Shown piece by piece: positions 50,201 to 61,600 of a stretch of 64,000 nt of DNA (position 1 is its first letter; every line of letters begins with the position of its first letter). The stretch is from Botrytis cinerea B05.10 (lineage: Eukaryota; Ascomycota; Leotiomycetes; Helotiales; Sclerotiniaceae). The notes below the pieces were generated by a model. The model was not told the DNA's origin. It saw only the letters and a list, made by a program, of their open reading frames with translations, and did no database searches. The DNA is taken from the NCBI RefSeq assembly GCF_000143535.2, contig NC_037313.1:193501-257500 (forward strand), in the 5' to 3' direction. Both the position numbers and the translations under genes were made by a program.

Positions 50201-52777
50201 GTTACGAAACAGGCCACGCTAGATGAGCTTGGTGCCGACTCACTGGTCAGCTCGGAAATCCAGGCTAAAATCTCAGAAAAATTCAAGATTGATATTTCAA
50301 CTAGAGACTTTGAACAACTAATTGATATCGCTTCTTTGTGTGATCTGATCTCTTCACGCATTAGTGGTGAAGTTTCTGATACCAGCAGTAACAACTTTGA
50401 AAACCAAAATCCAGTCTCCATTATTGAGAAAGCAGATAATACAAATTCAGATTGGCAGAAGACTGTTTTCGAAATCCTGAGCCAATCTCTCGACGTATCT
50501 GTCGCAGAAATTGAGATGGATTCAATTCTTGACGACTTAGGTGCTGACTCTCTTGTTGCAACAGAGATTGTCAGCAATTTGAATGAAGCATTTAGTCTGG
50601 ATATACAAACAGCAGAGTTTGCTTCAATAGTCGACGTGGCATCTATCTTCAGTTTGATTCCTGGTGCATCGGATGTTGATTCAATCCAGACTCCAATGAA
50701 TACTCCGCCAAAGTCTTCTCGAGCAAGTCCTACTCCAGATAGTGGTAGTTCAGCGGCTCCATACACGGGAATAGACTTGATTGAAAACAACGAGGGAACA
50801 ACTTCGACCAATTATAACGCTGCTTCGGTACATGCAGCTTTCAAGGAGATTCGACACGGCTTTGATATTCATGCTAAAACCACCAATTATTTAGGCTACT
50901 GGGATAAGGTATACCCGGAGCAGCTGAAAACAGTCGCAGCCTTCATCATCGAAGCTTTTGAGAAACTCGGCTGTCCCATCAGACATTTTCGCCATGGAGA
51001 AAAACTTCCCGCTGTAGCACTCACACTTAATAAGTACAAAAGAGATATCCTCCGGCTCTGGGAAATCTTGGAAGAAGCGGGCGTCGTCGAGAAAATAGGA
51101 GACGAATTTGCATGTGGCCCCGCTGCCAAAGACTACGACAATAAAGCCATGTCTGCCGAATATTTGAGTAAAAAGATTATTGCTGAATTTTCTCATTACT
51201 TGCCAATCAACAATATCATAAGTCTTATTGGCCCTCAGTTGGCAGATTCTCTCACCGGGAAAGTTAATCCCATCTCTATCCTATACGGTGACGACAAAGG
51301 CCGTAGTCTCCTTGACGACTTCTATTTTACCACGCCAGATGTACAAGCTGCTTCGAGATTACTTTCTGATTTTATCTCCGCAATCATTCGCGCTCGAATT
51401 TCTGAGAATGAGCCCTTACATATTCTTGAAGTGGGTGCTGGTACGGGGGGTACTACTAAGCACCTTATACCCTTTTTACAAGCTACTGGTCTCCCTTTCA
51501 CATACACTTTTACGGACCTCTCGAGATCTTTAGTTGCACGCGCTATGAATACAACCTTTAAGGACATTAAAAACATGAAGTTTATCAAACTCAACATCGA
51601 GGAAACTCCTCCAGAGGAGCTGCTGGGACTCTATCATATTGTAGTGTCAACCAATTGTGTGCACGCGACACGCAACCTAAGTTATAGTCTAAGCAATATC
51701 CACAAGCTATTACGTCCTAATATTGGTTGTGTGGTGCTACTTGAAGGAACTCAGAAGTTAGCTTGGCTGGATATAGTATTCGGCTTACTAGATGGATGGT
51801 GGCTATTCAATGATGGCCGTCAGTACGCGATGCAGAGTGTTTGGGCCTGGGAACGAGATATGCAAGCTGCTGGATTCGCCCATGTTGATTGGTCCGATGG
51901 AACGACTCGCGAATCCCGAAGCTTTCGAGCCATCTGCGGTATGCTTGCCGATACAGAGGACCCTTGTCCTGCGAAAACGACCTCCATACTTCTGCACCGT
52001 GCCATTTCGACTTCAGAAAACCGAAACTTGTTCCTTGTACCTGGCGGATTCGGTTTTGGTGCCGTATTTAGAGGCCTCTCGCCCTCATTGGCTGTTGTTA
52101 AGAATGTATCTGTCTATGCGCTTGATAGTCCCTTCACAATAATTAAACCCGATCCGAAACAGCCACCTAAAATTGAGGAACTGGCTGCCATTTATGTAGC
52201 AGAAATCAAAAGAAAGCAGCCCGAAGGCCCGTACCTGATCGGCGGATACTCTATGGGTGGCGTGGTAGCCTATGAGATTGTACGACAGCTTCTCGAAGAC
52301 GACAATGAGGTTGAGAAGTTATTCATGATTGACACTGCGTGTCCCACCTTCTCGGCCTCGCTTCCGAAAGCCCTGGTGGACTTTTTAGATTCAATAATTG
52401 AAGTCCGCGCGACTAACCCGGCCGAAATTAAAGACAAAAGAATAGGAAAAAATGAACATTCTACGCTAGGAAATCAACAACTGATAAGGTACAAAGTGAG
52501 TAAGTTGCCGGGCAAAAAGATTCCATCCGCTGTTCTATTCCTGGCGAGAGAGGGATTGGATAAGCAGAAGAAGATACCTAGACCAGAAGTTTCGCCCGAA
52601 GAGCAGAGAACAGTGGATTGGTTCTTGAATGATAGACTTGGTGATGAATCTCTTGGGTGGGAAGAGCTCTTGGAAGACGTGACGGTGATTCCCGCCGAGG
52701 GTAATCACTTCTCAATGATGAAACGTGCTTTGGTAAGACAATCTATTCATCAGTGTTTTAGTGAGATCTGCTATTAA
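44276..52777 (+). CDS. Iterative type I polyketide synthase, KR-KS-AT-PT-ACP-ACP-CMeT-TE
   Basis: Model: exons 44276-47249, 47281-47725, 47801-48215, 48551-52777, 2,686 residues, all phases agreeing. In order: a KR with its structural half (NADPH loop ITGGTGGLG near residue 214; SSIGQLSGSPGQLTYAPANA keeps catalytic Ser, Tyr and Asn); KS with Cys656 (DTACSSS), EAHGTGT and NIGHAEG; AT with Ser1116 (GHSFGEW); product-template/DH-fold domain with His1479 (GGHSVTG); two ACPs with phosphopantetheine serines at about 1842 and 1945 (LGADSL); C-methyltransferase (LEVGAGTGGTT, about 2240); thioesterase with Ser2512 (GGYSMGG) and His2664 (EGNHFSMM). Every catalytic residue I checked is present. From PT onward it resembles non-reducing PKSs making methylated aromatics; the expected N-terminal SAT domain is replaced by a KR. 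The first intron (31 bp) is doubtful, so a frameshift is possible. No tailoring genes adjoin. Product unknown. Confidence 0.88.
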
Positions 52778-53249
52778 CTATCTGATAGATTAGTGATTGG
52801 GGCGTGAAGCTTGCTGAGATATTGAGTGCTATCTAGTAGTGACTTTCATCAAACAATCGATTCTGCTTCGCAGGGGGGGGGGGCAAAGAACATCATGAAA
52901 TTGAAGATATATCGAGACGAGGAAAAACCTAAAACTTCGCCTTTATCTTCTCGTATTTGTAGTGCGAGATCTCAGTTATGTCTTGAATATTATTGAAAAA
53001 TCACAACTCTGAGTAATTCTCTAATCAATTTTTGTTCTCAAATTGTATACTTCTGATTAATATTTATAGAATAATATCGATTCTATATTCTCATACGTCT
53101 TCATCCTATTATATACTAGACCTGAGAACTAGATCAATAGATATAAATTATTTTCGTCTATTCTTTCTTTTCAAATTCATTTCATTTCTGGAAATATATT
53201 CCTCTTGAATTTCTAAATTCAAAAAAATTAAAAGATTTAAAACTTTTAA

Positions 53250-53328
53250 AACATTAGTTTAATTAGAATATTCCCCCGCCGTTCCTTTTATATTACTTTC
53301 CGGTATCCTCCAATGCCAAGACTTGTAG
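53250..53328 (-). pseudogene. Decayed duplicate of the 3' end of the 474-aa gene
   Basis: Read on the minus strand, this segment aligns with 54452-54530, the last codons plus 3' flank of the next gene. The intact copy ends LEDAEKQWKKNGGGLF; here the same stretch reads LEDTGK, stop, YKRNGGGIF. Similarity continues past the stop codon, so it is a DNA duplication rather than a shared protein motif. Many differences are G-to-A or C-to-T (CAG to TAA, GCC to ACC, CGAG to CAAG), as repeat-induced point mutation leaves. The alignment was made by eye over about 79 bp. Confidence 0.6.
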
Positions 53329-53639
53329 CAAAATGTGTAAGTTTACTCAAGGATTGGCGAGAGCCTTCGAAGGCTGGTGATCCTGGTTCTTCAGTTTGGG
53401 AGATGTAGGCGACCTTTGCACCTCTGACTGGCATTTCTGCATCGTCGCTACAAAGTTTCACCGTAACCAGCTCTGCTTTTCTTCCCGCGATCTTCACTCC
53501 CTCCGGGCCCCTAACCTCCCCTTTTTCCTCTCTCTCCCTACCATCCATCCCCAAAACCCTCATCTCCAAGTCTTTCTTCATTATCATCCGCTGCTACCTC
53601 GTCCGATTCTCCACCTGTCTCTGAAAACGAATTGCTAGT

Positions 53640-53890
53640 ACTAGACTGCGCAACGGGTACCCGCGGGGTGAATAATGATCTCCACGGGCAACCCGCGGAT
53701 TATCTGTGGCGGGGCGGATAGTTCGAAAGTTGGGATAGATTACCTGTAAAATGAACTGAGAATAGTTTCAAATCTAAAGCCTCAACAGATAATCTACAGG
53801 GTCGGTAGAACCTCTGATAGATAACCTATAGAGCGGATTATCTGCAGATAAACTATAAGTATAGATAATTTGTGCGTGGTCTAATTGCTT
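53640..53890. mobile_element. Possible DNA transposon relic
   Basis: The stretch has clustered CCCGCGG/ACCCGCGG words near 53657-53697 and repeated GGATTATCTG, GATAATCTAC and GATAACCTAT-like words in both orientations. It also has a GTAGAACCTCTGATAGATAA segment at about 53812 that resembles terminal repeats of pogo-like fungal elements. There is no transposase reading frame and I could not define ends or a target duplication. It is offered as a relic only. Confidence 0.3.
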
Positions 53891-54461
53891 CATACTTCAC
53901 AAGTTCTTAGAAAAGAACTATCACAGTGATTCATTGTTATACTCTCTCTATAATGATATTCAAGGTCTTAAGAGTTACAATAAGAATAAACTTAATCGCT
54001 ATAATAAATTCACTGAAACGAATCTTTTATATTAGGCTTATTTTTCTAGTATCACCAGCGAAATAAAAGTGTATGAAGATTGCGGCAATGCTAAAAAAAA
54101 TATCTTATAGAATGTCAGCTAACTATCATATATGTACCAAATCAAACAATTGTATAGACAGCTTTGTGATGTTCGGATATCTCAGAATATCTAATAGTTC
54201 AGACTGCAGTCCAAGATCATAGGGTTTTGAATATTTAAAAGCAATTAGAAATCTGAAAATGGTTTAATATTCTAATAAAATTTAGCATCTTGATTCATTT
54301 GGATATTCCAATTGATTGGAATGTTCTAATTGGTTCGGCGATTGATGATCTTTATTGTTGAACTGCAATCCGAACTCTTGGACACACTGCTCCATCTATT
54401 TCCCCAACAAGATTGTCAATGTTTATCCTTCCAATTTTTTTCGAGTCTAAGCCCAGTTTGA

Positions 54462-55945
54462 CTAGAATAGCCCCCCACCGTTCTTTTTCCACTGCTTTTC
54501 GGCATCCTCTAGTTCCATATCTCGTAGCTCCTTTTCTGTTGGTGCTCTGTTTGGATCTTCCTCTACCCAATTTGCTTTGGGCCCTTTATAGAGACTTTTA
54601 GACTTCCGATATATGTTTGCGTTTGATGCAAGCTCATCGCCGCGTGGTCTAGATGAATGCTCCTTACCTGTGCTCCTGCTTTCTTTCTTTACTGTTACTC
54701 CTTCCGTCGGATGAGAGGAATTGTGGGAGCCCTCTCCTCTTTGACGCTGAACTTCAGGCTTTTTGGGAATTCTGCCAGGGCTCCTACTACGATCATCACG
54801 CCTCCTTGCGATTCCAACACTTCGTTCACCAGTTGTTTCAACTCTCTTGAGCCCTGAATTTCCACGGCGCTCTCTGTCATTAGACTTTCCGCCTGCGAAA
54901 TCAGTAGTATCCATCTTCTTCCTGGCAGGCTCAGTAAGATCTGCATTCTTGCCCCTTTCTGCGGTTTTTGGTCTGCGGCGCGATTCTAAAGCTGCGGTAT
55001 CATTATCTTCATCAGACGGAAATAATTCCCTTGCTAAAGAACTCCTGATTGGCATTTTATCTTGTGCTGTTCTCTCTCCTCCTCTTCCCACCCTCTCCTT
55101 GCCACCTACTGCAGACTTCGGATTGCAAGTTTTTTTTTGTGAGACGAATAAAGATTCGGGATCAGATTCACTGTCTGATTCCAGAAACGGTCCCTTCCTT
55201 GGTTTGCTTTTTTCGTTATTGGCTTTTGTTGGTCTAGACAAAGTTGGGGGTTTACTAGAGACGATTTTACTATTCGACACCTTCAAAGGTCCCTTGCTTG
55301 GTTTGTTTCTTTCGTTTTTGGCGTCTGTTTGTCTAGATGAAGTTAAGAGATTACGATTACTAGAGACTATTTCACTACCGGAATCGGAATTAGTCTCTGA
55401 CACCAGAAAAGGTCCCACCTTTACATCCTTTCTTTTTTTATTGGCTTTTTCCGGTTGAGACGAAGTTTGTGGATGAGTACTTTTTGATATGTCTGTTCTG
55501 GCCCTTGGCTGTTCAGATGGAGCTGAAGGAGAAGATGGAAGAGGTTTGCCCTGGGCGTCAAAAACCCAGCCCTTCGATGCCCAGGCAGTCATTACGCGGT
55601 TCATTTTATTCCTTGGCTGCATAAAAATGTTAGTATGCAAACAATAGCCCTTTTTTTAATTTGAATAATACTTACATCGTGCTCTTCAGAAAGATATCTG
55701 TCGAGTGTCCTCGCTTCATCAATTAAATTCCTAGATTTAGTACCGACTTTGACATAACATTTGACTCTCTCGCGATCTTCTGGTGTAGTTTGATCAGCAT
55801 TTGCATATTCAACCTTCGACTTTCTGAAGACTATAATTCTTCTTACGGTCTTGCCGCGGTCGTTTAATTCAGCAGGAAAATATATGTAGTGACTGCTGGT
55901 ACCTGTTGTGGTTGTTAATGCCTCAAAACCACGAGAGTTTGACAT
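54462..55945 (-). CDS. Uncharacterised protein with conserved-looking N-terminal domain and disordered Ser/Lys/Arg-rich body, 474 aa
   Basis: Exons 55676-55945 (90 codons) and 54462-55616 are joined by a 59-bp intron (GTAAGT donor, ATGCAG acceptor, phase 0). I do not recognise the family. The first 110 residues look folded (HYIYFPAELNDRGKTVRRII, then VKCYVKVGTKSRNLIDEART) and end in a helical KMNRVMTAWASKGW segment. The rest is low-complexity Ser, Lys and Arg with two related repeats of the form KGP(F/L)..SDS and many acidic phospho-site-like clusters (ESDSESDPES), ending in a helix (PTEKELRDMELEDAEKQWKK). It looks like a nuclear scaffold-type protein, but that is only composition. It sits alone in AT-rich sequence, and a mutated copy of its 3' end lies 1.2 kb downstream. 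Confidence 0.7.
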
Positions 55946-58606
55946 GGTGAAAGTATAGATGTTTAATAGTTAATGTTTGGTGTGGGATAATAGTTTTTTG
56001 ACAGTGGAGATGAAGTGTCTTTCTATACAACGAAATGGGTTGAAATGTGAGATATAAACTCCATCCTAATATCTCTCATCACAATATATACACCACGAAC
56101 CAACAAACCAAGTGGATGCCCTGAGCTAAAAAGTGTCAACTTTTTTCTAAACTCGATAATTGCCCACGTGAGGAGGCCAATTAAGTGGACGGTGAAATAT
56201 CCAGATGAGACCCTCATGGTAGGTGCTATGAACTTGGTCTCAACCGACCTCGCCGGCCCGGGGTGTACGTATTTTCTGATATCGATGAATTGATGCTATT
56301 AATAGTAGGGCCTTCGAAAATAGATGTATTTTCAACAACAAAGCATACAGAATGTTCAAAATCTTTAGAGATATGACAATCAAGCTCTATTACAAGCATT
56401 GAATCTTTTCAATATGGACAATAGTCCAAATCATTGAAAGCCCTGATTAATTGCCCGTGTTGAATGCACGAGCTTGCGCAAATGATTCTTGCCTTTTCCA
56501 TGGACTATGGCCCCTCAGTGCTAATCGAAGATGTTCAATATTGATTTAACAGCTCATTTTTGCCAAACTACAGGTGATCAGTTGAAAAAATACACTGATG
56601 AGTTGCCGGGTATAAATCGCCAACACCTGTATCAATGCAACTTTGGAGGCCATCAAGTGGCCAGGATCTGTATGATTCACTTGTATTTTTTTTTTTTCTT
56701 TTCAAACATGTATACGGTCCTCTACATTAACCCTGGATAATACTTTATAACTCTATGACATCTTATCTTAAATGTTCTCCGGTTATTGATTGTTGGCCTC
56801 TGAGTGTCTTACCAGAAGGAATCCAGTTTACATTCGGGGTCTGACCAGCAGTACTACTAACAAGGCCATTTTATGGTACGCACTAAGCGTGAGTTGATGT
56901 TTTAATTATCGGCCAATTGAATGGTAGTCTTTCATGCATAAACGGCCTATAATAGGCCGCTTTGTATCTGATATGCCACATTCTACCCCTATATTGAGGT
57001 CAGCGAATTCGAAATTCGAGCCTACGTGTTAGTACTGACCACAAATTTCCGAATACAATTTGTATTTCAAGAAGCCGATGAGACGAAACGCATATCTTTC
57101 TTCTTTTATATCAAATTCGAATTGCCACTTTTGGGTTTTTATCAAATTGCTATTTTCAGCATACTCTGTCAGAAGATTTTGTAGAGCTTTTACTCCACTT
57201 TTGACACACATTCCTGGCTTAGGATACTATAGTGATAAATAAACTGAGTAGACAATAGGAGAATATATAAGCGAAGAGGTTAATAGTCTAGACGTATAGT
57301 AGAACCTGTTTATAGTGATATTTTTTTACTGAATTCGTTGATTTTTGAGTAGCTATAGTAACATTCCTCTATATATTGATATAGTGGATTCGTAGAAGCA
57401 AACGAAGTGGAAATGTACTCCATGTATTATGTAATCATATATCTCCATAGCAGGCCATTTTCATATTTGCAGATTCATAAAACCCCTTCTGATTGGTCAT
57501 AAGTAATGTGCCGACGCTAGGGCAGGGTTGTTCCGGCCGATGAGGAGGGAGGCTAAATTGTTATAGAACAATTTCAATCCAGTACATACATAACCTTTTG
57601 AAGATATATAAACTAATTATTAAAGATATATTCTATTAGAGTTTATTATACGCTTTTCAAATATATTATTCTTATTACTTTCTAAGCTCTAATTGTAAAG
57701 TTATATATCAATAACTTGTAGATATCTCACTATAAATCTAACCAGTCATCAGGTCGAAATCTCAATATTCTTGATTAGTAAGCAGTCAGGTTATGTAAGC
57801 GAGAATTAGAAAGAGAATTAGGAAGAGAATTAGGAAGAGAATTAGGAAGAGAATTAGGAAGAGAATTAGGAAGAGAATTAGGAAGAGAATTAGGAAGAGA
57901 ATTAGGAAGAGAATTAGAAAGGGAATTAGAAAAGAGAATAAGAGAAGATAATAAGAGAAGAGAATAAGAAAGAGAATAAGAAAGAGAATAAGAAAGAGAG
58001 TTAGAAAGAGAGTTAGAAAGAGAGTTAGAAAGAGAGTTAGAAAGAGATTTATGACATATATTGCTATATATTTTAACCATATCAAATAACTAGATTATTA
58101 GAAATAGTATAAATATTCTTTAACTACTATCTGACTATCGTATAACAGTCACTGCCATCCATCGTGATTCTATTGTTTTAACACAACCCTCTAGAAGAAC
58201 TTCTTTTTTTGAATTTCCATATAGATCAGAATTCGTATGATACAGATTGCTCTAACAATTAGTTATACGATATCGTAGGATCTACAGTAGATTCTAATAT
58301 ATCTGGCACAACATCGAAGGGCGCTGTAACATCTATTATATACCCTTTAGCTAGCTTGTTTAATTTATGTATAATTCAATAGAAACCAGATAATGTCCAA
58401 CCCTGCGTAGCGAGACACCCTGTGTGCCGAGACAGACCAGCAAAATTGGATGAATTTCGAGATAAATATATTGCTAAATTAAGAGAAATAGTGTGAAGAA
58501 TACATTACGAAGTCTGAATATGAACATTTTTTATTGTTGTTGGCTTCAAAGAGATAACTGCTCTATTTATCTGATAATTAGGTAAAGTTATATTATTCTC
58601 TTTCTA
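55946..58606. other. AT-rich, repeat-bearing intergenic region
   Basis: 2.7 kb without a supported gene, very AT-rich from about 57000 on. It includes a minisatellite at 57801-58045 and, near 57300-57400, a TAGTAGAACCTGTTTATAGTG segment like the terminal repeat of fungal pogo-like elements. The composition suggests repeat decay. Confidence 0.6.
57801..58045. repeat. 12-bp minisatellite (GAATTAGGAAGA-type)
   Basis: About 20 units of a 12-bp purine-rich repeat. The first half is homogeneous GAATTAGGAAGA; later units drift to GAATAAGAAAGA and GAGTTAGAAAGA. It is open in several frames because 12 is divisible by three; the Leu/Ser/Asn-rich minus-strand translations are artefacts. Confidence 0.92.
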
Positions 58607-61600
58607 CTAAGGATCAATCTCTAGTTCATTTATCTGCCATTCAAGTAATATTGCACGGGAAGACAATGTATTAGGGTGATTAGTACCTATAATCCTAGTC
58701 AGTAATAATACACATTCTTCCATAAGATTAAGGGCCTCTTCATCTCGGCCAAGTCCCTTCCATGTGAGGGCAAGATTATTCATGCTGGTCAGCGTGTCTG
58801 GATGCTCCTGCCCTAACACTCTCAAACTCGTCTCCATCACTTGCACCTCCAAGTCTTCGGCCTCCTTCCAGCGTCCCTGATTCCGGTATGTCGAAGCCAA
58901 GTTGGCCATGCTGGTCAGCGTGGAAGGATGCTCCTGCCCTAACACCCTCTTTCTCGTCTCCATCACTTGCACCTCCAAGTCTTCGGCCTCCTTCCAGCGT
59001 CCCTGATTCCGGTATGTCGAAGCCAAGTTGGCTATGCTGGTCAGTGTGTTTGGATGCTCCTGCCCTAACACCTTCAAACTCGTCTCCATCACGTATATGT
59101 TCAAGTCTTCGGCCTCCTTCCAGCGTCCCTGATTCCGGTATGTCGAAGCCAAGTTGGCCATGCTGGTCAGCGTGGAAGGATGCTCCTGCCCTAACACCTT
59201 CAAACTCGTCTCCATCACTTGCACCTCCAAGTCTTCGGCCTCCTTCCAGCGTCCCTGATTCCGGTATGTCGAAGCCAAGTTGGCCATGCTGGTCAGCGTG
59301 GAAGGATGCTCCTGCCCTAACACCTTCAAACTCGTCTCCATCACTTGCACCTCCAAGTCTTCGGCCTCCTTCCAGCGTCCCTGATTCCGGTATGTCGAAG
59401 CCAAGTTGGCTATGCTGGTCAGTGTGTCTGGATGCTCCTGCCCTAACACCTTCAAACTCGTCTCCATCACTTGCACGTCCAAGTCTTCGGCCTCCTTCCA
59501 GCGTCCCTGATTCCGGTATGTCGAAGCCAAGTTGGCCATGCTGGTCAGCGTGGAAGGATGCTCCTGCCCTAACACCCTCTTTCTCGTCTCCATCACTTGC
59601 ACCTCCAAGTCTTCGGCCTCCTTCCAGCGTCCCTGATTCCGGTATGTCGAAGCCAAGTTGGCTATGCTGGTCAGCGTGGAAGGATGCTCCTGCCCTAACA
59701 CCCTCTTTCTCGTCTCCATCACTTGCACGTCCAAGTCTTCGGCCTCCTTCCAGCGTCCCTGATTCCAAAATGTCGAAGCCAAGTTGGCCATACTGATCAG
59801 TGTGTCTGGATGCTCCTGCCCTAACACCCTCTTTCTCGTCTCCATCACTTGCACCTCCAAGTCTTCGGCCTCCTTCCAGCGTCCCTGATTCCGGTATGTC
59901 GAAGCCAAGTTGGCTATGCTGGTCAGTGTGTTTGGATGCTCCTGCCCTAACACCTTCAAACTCGTCTCCATCACGTATATGTTCAAGTCTTCGGCCTCCT
60001 TCCAGCGTCCCTGATTCCGGTATGTCGAAGCCAAGTTGGCCATGCTGGTCAGCGTGGAAGGATGCTCCTGCCCTAACACCTTCAAACTCGTCTCCATCAC
60101 TTGCACCTCCAAGTCTTCGGCCTCCTTCCAGCGTCCCTGATTCCGGTATGTCGAAGCCAAGTTGGCTATGCTGGTCAGTGTGTTTGGATGCTCCTGCCCT
60201 AACACCTTCAAACTCGTCTCCATCACGTATATGTTCAAGTCTTCGGCCTCCTTCCAGCGTCCCTGATTCCGGTATGTCGAAGCCAAGTTGGCCATGCTGG
60301 TCAGCGTGGAAGGATGCTCCTGCCCTAACACCCTCTTTCTCGTCTCCATCACTTGCACCTCCAAGTCTTCGGCCTCCTTCCAGCGTCCCTGATTCCAAAA
60401 TGTCGAAGCCAAGTTGGCTATGCTGGTCAGTGTGTCTGGATGCTCCTGCCCTAACACCTTCAAACTCGTCTCCATCACTTGCACGTCCAAGTCTTCGGCC
60501 TCCTTCCAGCGTCCCTGATTCCGGTATGTCGAAGCCAAGTTGGCCATGCTGGTCAGCGTGGAAGGATGCTCCTGCCCTAACACCCTCTTTCTCGTCTCCA
60601 TCACTTGCACCTCCAAGTCTTCGGCCTCCTTCCAGCGTCCCTGATTCCGGTATGTCGAAGCCAAGTTGGCTATGCTGGTCAGCGTGGAAGGATGCTCCTG
60701 CCCTAACACCCTCTTTCTCGTCTCCATCACTTGCACGTCCAAGTCTTCGGCCTCCTTCCAGCGTCCCTGATTCCAAAATGTCGAAGCCAAGTTGGCCATA
60801 CTGATCAGTGTGTCTGGATGCTCCTGCCCTAACACCCTCTTTCTCGTCTCCATCACTTGCACCTCCAAGTCTTCGGCCTCCTTCCAGCGTCCCTGATTCC
60901 GGTATGTCGAAGCCAAGTTGGCTATGCTGGTCAGCGTGAAAGGATGCTCCTGCCCTAACACCTTCAAACTCGTCTCCATCACTTGCACGTCCAAGTCTTC
61001 GGCCTCCTTCCAGCGTCCCTGATTCCAAAATGTCGAAGCCAAGTTGGCCATGCTGGTCAGCGTGGAAGGATGCTCCTGCCCTAACACCTTCAAACTCGTC
61101 TCCATCACTTGCACCTCCAAGTCTTCGGCCTCCTTCCAGCGTCCCTGATTCCAAAATGTCGAAGCCAAGTTGGCCATGCTGGTCAGTGTGAAAGGATGCT
61201 CCTGTCCGAAAACACTCTTGTGCCTCTCCATTACTTCCACAAACGGTGCCTCAGCCTCATTATATCGTCCATCACTAAGGAGACACTCCCCAAATCTCCG
61301 CGACAGAGCAATCCGGGTTTCTCCATCTTTGCCAGCTTCATCAGACATTAGCGCATAACATACATGTGGCAAATACGTCCTCCATGCAGTTCTATTTTGG
61401 TGGTCATCGTCTGGGAATACTTCCTCTAATCGTATAATCGCCCTTTCGGTCCACTGGGTGATCAAATCATTTTGCTGAAGCCAATTTCTCGTTGCGAGAT
61501 GCACTAGTCGGTGAAGATTAAGAGCTTGGTCTGCTACTCGCTTAATAATAAACGAGTAAGCGTCAAGTGTCCCAATTGCATCTATCTCTTTTTTTCGAGA

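Larger units (their letters stand above)
52778..54461. other. AT-rich intergenic region with repeat and gene relics
   Basis: No intact gene. It holds a decayed copy of the neighbouring gene's 3' end (53250-53328), a GC-richer island at 53330-53600 with an open minus-strand frame of unknown origin, and a repeat-like stretch at 53640-53890. The rest is strongly AT-rich, unlike the housekeeping half of the window. Confidence 0.6.

Noticed and set aside
53288..53587. 99-codon minus-strand frame in the AT-rich spacer
   Set aside because: Its end overlaps the decayed gene-end duplicate in a different frame. The rest is GC-richer and may be a relic, but nothing identifies it.
57775..58085. Leu/Ser/Asn repeat proteins on the minus strand
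   Set aside because: Artefact of the 12-bp minisatellite.
58888..60804. Two plus-strand open frames (302 and 334 codons, Ser/Pro-rich) across the TPR array
   Set aside because: Antisense shadows of the same repeat; both end at the same rare unit variant.
58776..61154. Open frame of 792 codons on the same strand as the NLR but in another frame (Gly/Glu/Ser/Asp-rich repeats)
   Set aside because: It exists because the 126-bp repeat is divisible by three, so any stop-free frame stays open. It has no domain and overlaps the TPR coding frame that matches a known family.
58808..61201. Regular direct repeats suggestive of a CRISPR array
   Set aside because: Units are 126 bp with no unique spacers, are coding, and the genome is eukaryotic.
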